Source of the DNA: CAZLBC01 sp964557575
Lineage (GTDB): Bacteria; Planctomycetota; Phycisphaerae; SM23-33
Direction: 5' to 3'
Assembly: GCA_964557575.1 (NCBI GenBank)
Contig: CAZLBC010000133.1
Span: 1-10,317 of the forward strand
DNA: 10,317 nt
The first letter of the stretch is position 1, and each line of letters starts with the position of its first letter. The notes beneath the pieces were generated by a model. It saw nothing but the letters and a program-made list of their open reading frames with translations, ran no database searches and had not been told where the DNA came from. This document shows, one piece after another, positions 7,053-10,317 of this stretch. Position numbers and translations under genes: made by a program.

Positions 7053-9338
7053 ATGATGAAATCAAACCTGACATGTGGCTGTTTTGTTATATGCTTTTTA
7101 ATTGCTTGTATCGGCATGGTTTTTCCTTGGAACATCCCGGAAAGTGCCGCAGCGGTGAAAACAGGCGGATTCGATTACGTTAACGTCAAGGATTTCGGTG
7201 CAGCGGGGGACGGGGTGACCGACGATACGAAAGCTATCCAGAAAGCCGTAAATGCGGTCGGCAGAGGCGCGGCTTATATTCCGGAAGGCAGGTATTTGAT
7301 TACTTCCCCGATAATGTTGTCTTACCGCAGATCACTGATCGGCGAACCGGCCGAAGAAGGTGTGGGCGGCAGTGTTTTGAAAGCCGGCGCCGACATGAGT
7401 TCGATGATTACGACAAACGGTTGGGGGCATAACATGCGGATTGAAAGCCTGACTCTTGACGGCGGCGCCGATCAGGGTTATTCCGTAAATCGGGGATTGG
7501 AATTGACCTTTTTTTGCGGAAGTCGAGTCGGGAACGTAAAGATATACAATCTCAGAGGTACAGGAATATATTTCAGCAGTTACGACGGTCGTCGAGCCTG
7601 GATTGGCTGGTTTGAGAAAATCGATATTGAGATCGAGGGGGATGGCCATTTCGCCATTCGCGCAAAAGGAACGGATTCATACTTTAAACACATGCGGATC
7701 TCCGGTGGAAAAGGTATCCGGGATGAATTTTCCGGCGGCAATCTTTACCAGAATGTTGTTGTAGAAAATTCCCATGCCTCCGGCTTCCAACTGGGCGGAT
7801 TGGTGGGACCGGGGACAGGTATCTCCATCGTACATTCAAAATTCATTAACAACCGGGAGCATGGTATCAGCATCTATGCTAAGAACCGTCCCCTTGGGCA
7901 CCCAAAGGTACATCAGCAGTATAGCAACGCCATCTCTGTCATGGGCTGTGTCTTCGAGGGAAACGATACGTCCGATGTCTTTATTCGTGGCGGTCGGTCG
8001 GTGAGTTTGATCGATAATGATTTTAAATCGACTGCTACCAGCAGCGGGCACAATGTGTATTCGACCAATTCGCCCATTCATGCGAAGTATAATGATGTTA
8101 TGAAAAACCGGTTTGCCAACTCACGTGCAGAAAGTGTGGACCTGGGGGGAGGAAGCAGGTCGGCCGTAAAGTATAATGAATATGGCGTAAGTGATTTTTC
8201 GGGCAGTGGAGCGGGATTGAAAACGGTTATCGACCAGAAGTGGCTTAAAAAAATATACGACGTCCAAAGTGAAAAAAGAGATCAGGCTGTTTACAACGTA
8301 AAAAAGCGCGGCGCAAAAGGTAATGGGTCCACGGACGACACCGCGGCGATTCAGGATGTGATTAATACTATTCCACCCGGCGGCGTCGTCTATTTGCCGG
8401 GTGGCGATTACAAAATAACCTCAACGCTCGTATTGAAAAGCGATATTACGGTGCTCGGAGAAGGCAGGCACGGGGACGTCACCAGTTTTAAAATGAGCGA
8501 AGACCTGGAATACTTATTTAAAACCGATAAACCGACCTCCAATGTCCTCATCAGCCGGCTCAACGGAGGCTCTATGGACCTGCGGCATTTGTCGGACAGC
8601 GTAATCGATCGAGTGCGGGGTGGCGCGATCCATCTGGGATCGGACTCATCCAATGTTGTAATCAAGGACTCACAGGGCGTTGGTCCGGTAGTGCGAGGGA
8701 AAAATCATATTCTGCTAAGTTTATATATAAGAAACGCTATTATTACGGGGGAAGGCGGCGGCCACGAAATCCAGAATACGCATATTGATTTATCAAAGGA
8801 TTTTGCCTTCTTGTTTACCGACCACCAGGGAAGCAGTATGAATACCCTGGTTCGAAACTGTTATTTTGATTTGAATAAGGGCGATGTATTTCGCTTCGAT
8901 TTCGACGAACCCCGGGTCGCCAATGTCGCAATTGAATCCACGATCTTCAGAAATAACGGAAAGGAATTTTCGTTCCGTAATGCTCATAATGTGAAAATCT
9001 GGGGCGCGATGTCCTACAGCTATGATGCAAAACCGTTTCGGTTCGAGGGTGATGTGAAGAATAGTGAATTTCTGGGCAGCCGCTTTGCCCGATACGCCAT
9101 GCCCTCCTCGACGACGATGACCTATTCGGCGGGCGAAGGCGGCAGCATCCGCGGTAAGACCACTCAGACGGTTGATCTGGGAGAAGCAAGCTCGGCAGTC
9201 ACAGCGGTCGCGGACAAAGGCTTCAAGTTCCGCCGCTGGAGTGACGGCTCTACTGAAAATCCCCGGCGGGATTATAACTTAGCCTATGTTACTGACGCTG
9301 TCTTTAAAGCTGAATTTGAAGTGATAACTTCACCGTAA
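7053..9338 (+). CDS. Exported tandem pectate-lyase-type beta-helix protein with InlB-B-like repeat
   Basis: 761 aa. The N-terminus has Lys3 and a hydrophobic core (about 11-27), then SAAA (31-34) as a possible signal peptidase I site. LIAC (16-19) could instead be a lipobox, but hydrophobic residues follow it, so the export type is uncertain. Two homologous beta-helix units follow: unit 1 starts at about 40 (VKDFGAAGDGVTDDTKAIQ, 45-63), unit 2 at about 413 (VKKRGAKGNGSTDDTAAIQ, 416-434). Each has the G-D/N-G-x-T-D-D-T entry typical of the Pectate_lyase_3 superfamily, then many N/G-rich coils. Residues about 688-756 resemble a divergent InlB B-repeat (GEGGSIRG...FKFRRWSDGS...FKAEFE), common in surface proteins. 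It probably binds, cleaves or epimerises a polysaccharide outside the cytoplasm; substrate and catalytic residues cannot be read from sequence. The DNA is AT-richer than the genes to its left, suggesting separate acquisition. Confidence 0.85.
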   Translation: MMKSNLTCGCFVICFLIACIGMVFPWNIPESAAAVKTGGFDYVNVKDFGAAGDGVTDDTKAIQKAVNAVGRGAAYIPEGRYLITSPIMLSYRRSLIGEPAEEGVGGSVLKAGADMSSMITTNGWGHNMRIESLTLDGGADQGYSVNRGLELTFFCGSRVGNVKIYNLRGTGIYFSSYDGRRAWIGWFEKIDIEIEGDGHFAIRAKGTDSYFKHMRISGGKGIRDEFSGGNLYQNVVVENSHASGFQLGGLVGPGTGISIVHSKFINNREHGISIYAKNRPLGHPKVHQQYSNAISVMGCVFEGNDTSDVFIRGGRSVSLIDNDFKSTATSSGHNVYSTNSPIHAKYNDVMKNRFANSRAESVDLGGGSRSAVKYNEYGVSDFSGSGAGLKTVIDQKWLKKIYDVQSEKRDQAVYNVKKRGAKGNGSTDDTAAIQDVINTIPPGGVVYLPGGDYKITSTLVLKSDITVLGEGRHGDVTSFKMSEDLEYLFKTDKPTSNVLISRLNGGSMDLRHLSDSVIDRVRGGAIHLGSDSSNVVIKDSQGVGPVVRGKNHILLSLYIRNAIITGEGGGHEIQNTHIDLSKDFAFLFTDHQGSSMNTLVRNCYFDLNKGDVFRFDFDEPRVANVAIESTIFRNNGKEFSFRNAHNVKIWGAMSYSYDAKPFRFEGDVKNSEFLGSRFARYAMPSSTTMTYSAGEGGSIRGKTTQTVDLGEASSAVTAVADKGFKFRRWSDGSTENPRRDYNLAYVTDAVFKAEFEVITSP

Positions 9339-9485
9339 CGCGCGTTGTGCGATAGTATCGTCATTGTTGTCTCAAACGGCCGACAGTGAGAGGAGGGCCT
9401 GGCCGCGTCGGACTCCATGGTCGGATCAACGGCGCGGCCTGAAACGCCGCGATGAAAAAGATGTGTGCACCGGCGGAGAAATACT

Positions 9486-9513
9486 ATCGGGATCATGTAT
9501 ACAGTATCCTGAT
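9486..9513. promoter_or_regulatory. Operator-like 28-bp imperfect palindrome
   Basis: Centred between 9499 and 9500 on TGTATACA (9496-9503), with GGAT/ATCC and ATC/GAT flanks. Eleven of 14 opposing positions are complementary. It ends 24 nt before the ATG of the remnant at 9538, where an operator or leader hairpin for the lost gene would sit. No specific regulator family can be named. Confidence 0.35.
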
Positions 9514-9537
9514 GGTGAGAGAAAGCGAGGAACGCCC

Positions 9538-9591
9538 ATGAGACGTATGACCGCTGCTATCCTGATCCAGGCCGTGCTGACAGGCTGTTGA
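9538..9591 (+). pseudogene. Truncated 5' remnant of a probable lipoprotein or exported-protein gene
   Basis: The ATG at 9538 has GAGG at 9527-9530, 7 nt upstream. The frame reads MRRMTAAILIQAVLTGC and then stops at TGA 9589-9591. Two arginines followed by a hydrophobic run look like a signal peptide, and LTGC looks like a lipobox. However, the Gly and Cys codons and the stop all lie inside the inverted-repeat arm that begins at 9581, so the lipobox may be accidental. The simplest reading is that the element interrupted an exported-protein gene just after its signal sequence and that the rest was lost. It could also be a chance ORF. No continuation is visible to the right of the element, where vapC lies in the opposite orientation. 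Confidence 0.4.
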
Positions 9592-9739
9592 AAAACTACT
9601 ACCTGCCTGCGAACGGATCTTTTCCGCTCCGGCTGCGTCACGAAAACAGCAGAATAGTGCTCATAGGCAACTGCTTGCGTTTCTTGCCGGAACAAAAAAT
9701 CTCTCGTTCTCGGCGACGGTCTGCTTTTTCAACAGCCTG
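9581..9739. mobile_element. MITE-like element with perfect 15-bp terminal inverted repeats
   Basis: The left end CAGGCTGTTGAAAAA (9581-9595) is the exact reverse complement of the right end TTTTTCAACAGCCTG (9725-9739). The 159-bp unit encodes no transposase, which fits a miniature inverted-repeat element mobilised in trans or a remnant of an insertion sequence. Flanks are CTGA on the left and CTAA on the right, so any target duplication is imperfect. I recall similar GGCTGTTGAAAAA ends in multi-copy repeats and near transposases in several Gram-negative groups, but cannot verify a family here. It sits exactly between the stop of the remnant and the stop of vapC. Confidence 0.65.
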
Positions 9740-10117
9740 CTAAGGTTTAAAAGCCTTGACCGAAAGGTTCGGAATCATTTTGTAATGTGCGGTGTTTGCG
9801 GCAAACAGGGTCTCGCCTTCATTCTCCACCGTCGCAGCAATCAGCGCATCACCCATCTGCATCCCGTGACTTAATGCATACTCTTCCAGAAGAAACATGC
9901 CCCGTGCGGACACGTCGGAATCAACAGGAATACAACGAATATTTCGAGCCTTTATAAACTGTCTTAAAACCTGTAATTCCTTTTTGTTCCTGACCCCCTG
10001 GACTATTTCCATATATGTTATTGTACTTATTGAAAAAGAACCCTGTTTATCAAGAGCGCGGCGGGCCTTGGTGTTTCCACGCATATACCATATCAGAACG
10101 TCCGTATCGACAATCAC
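9740..10117 (-). CDS. vapC: VapC-type PIN-domain toxin (ribonuclease)
   Basis: A 125-aa PIN-domain protein, normal length for VapC. Acidic residues sit where the PIN active site needs them: D4 (with D6) in the first strand MIVDTDVLIW, E37 in TYMEIVQG, and D90 in MGDALIAAT, with N108 in the final AANTAHY motif. Known VapC proteins are Mg2+-dependent ribonucleases that cut tRNA, rRNA or mRNA when the antitoxin is lost; the target here cannot be predicted. The GTG start at 10117 overlaps the antitoxin's TGA by 4 nt (GTGA), indicating translational coupling in an operon. The TAG stop directly abuts the inverted-repeat element. All expected catalytic residues are visible, so it appears intact. Composition is AT-richer than the helicase genes. 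Confidence 0.9.
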   Translation of the reverse strand: MIVDTDVLIWYMRGNTKARRALDKQGSFSISTITYMEIVQGVRNKKELQVLRQFIKARNIRCIPVDSDVSARGMFLLEEYALSHGMQMGDALIAATVENEGETLFAANTAHYKMIPNLSVKAFKP

Positions 10118-10317
10118 GCAAACCGCCCCTTTCTCAGACGCCGAACGTATGTATTGACATCCGCCACATCCTTATTGTCTTTCCATAAACCAAAAATAGA
10201 TTCATGCTCCGAAGAACCATCCTTGTCTTCCGCGTCATCCAGGGGCATTAATTGCGCACAGGGTTTGCCCCGGTAAGTAATAATGACCTTATCACCGCGC
10301 CCCACGGCGCTTAATAT
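10114..10317 (-). CDS. Phd/YefM-type antitoxin, 5' end outside the window
   Basis: 67 codons plus stop are visible, with the reading frame open to the window edge. The readable start ILSAVGRGDKVIITYRGKP matches the middle of the Phd/YefM DNA-binding fold (a helix, then the GRGDKVIIT-RGKP beta hairpin), so about 15-25 N-terminal residues are probably missing. A GTG at 10305 lies inside this conserved segment and is unlikely to be the true start. The C-terminal part (FGLWKDNKDVADVNTYVRRLRKGRF) is the usual toxin-binding tail. It is expected to neutralise the downstream PIN toxin and autorepress the operon; the promoter and operator lie beyond the window. Confidence 0.85.
   Translation of the reverse strand: MLSAVGRGDKVIITYRGKPCAQLMPLDDAEDKDGSSEHESIFGLWKDNKDVADVNTYVRRLRKGRFA

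Larger units (their letters stand above)
9339..9739. other. Gene-poor interval with palindrome, gene remnant and MITE-like element
   Basis: About 400 bp without an intact gene. In order it holds a 10-bp palindrome AACGCGCGTT (9337-9346, overlapping the preceding stop), an unremarkable stretch to about 9485, a 28-bp imperfect palindrome, a short signal-peptide-like remnant with its own ribosome binding site, and an element with 15-bp inverted ends. The last three are listed separately. No tRNA-like fold or CRISPR pattern was seen. Confidence 0.6.

Noticed and set aside
9364..9591. 75-codon plus-strand frame extending the lipoprotein remnant upstream
   Set aside because: The upstream part has no protein-like pattern and no ribosome binding site; the ATG at 9538 has one and begins a signal-like sequence.
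9426..9695. 89-codon minus-strand frame through the MITE-like element
   Set aside because: It runs across the element boundary into unrelated flanking DNA and has no start signal; it is probably a spurious frame of a repeat.

Overview
The window is bacterial DNA with two compositional zones. Bases 1 to about 7030 are GC-rich (a hand-counted 60-base line at 4321 is 39/60 G+C) and hold long, tightly packed genes. From about 7050 to the end the DNA is more AT-rich (30/60 at 8281, 28/60 at 10021) and looks like accessory DNA. The genes suggest a high-GC Gram-negative environmental bacterium, perhaps from Desulfobacterota, Spirochaetota or a related group. That placement is a weak inference from protein style and from the terminal repeat; no marker gene is present.

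Left block. Two large nucleic-acid motor genes diverge from a gap of about 100 bp. On the minus strand is a SNF2/RapA-like helicase with two Cys/His SWIM-type zinc-binding segments in its N-terminal part (152-2830). On the plus strand is a 940-residue protein that combines an archaeo-eukaryotic-type primase domain, an SF2 helicase and a C-terminal DUF559/Vsr-like nuclease (2931-5753). This is the architecture known as a TOTE conflict system. Downstream, on the same strand, is a protein with a C-terminal SprT-like zinc metalloprotease domain and a long N-terminal region I do not recognise (5880-7031). Both plus-strand genes have good sigma70-like promoters whose -10 boxes end only 8-10 nt before the start codon, so both may be transcribed as leaderless mRNAs.

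Middle block. An exported protein with two tandem pectate-lyase-type beta-helix units and a C-terminal InlB-B-like repeat (7053-9338) follows after 21 bp, with an ordinary Shine-Dalgarno sequence and AT-richer composition. It is probably a polysaccharide-active or surface protein unrelated to the helicase/primase block.

Right block. Region 9339-9739 has no intact gene. It contains a 28-bp imperfect palindrome, a well-positioned ribosome binding site and start codon for a 17-codon signal-peptide-like remnant, and a 159-bp MITE-like element bounded by perfect 15-bp inverted repeats. One end of the element supplies the stop codon of the remnant; the other end touches the stop codon of vapC. The window closes with a minus-strand toxin-antitoxin pair: a PIN-domain VapC toxin (9740-10117) and a Phd/YefM-type antitoxin cut by the window edge (10114-10317).

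How the genes may work together: the primase-helicase-nuclease, the SWIM-SNF2 motor and the SprT-like protease (in known families, a DNA-protein crosslink protease) could form one DNA-targeting conflict or repair module. This rests on adjacency and domain content only. The toxin-antitoxin pair and the MITE-like element fit a mobile or defence-rich neighbourhood.
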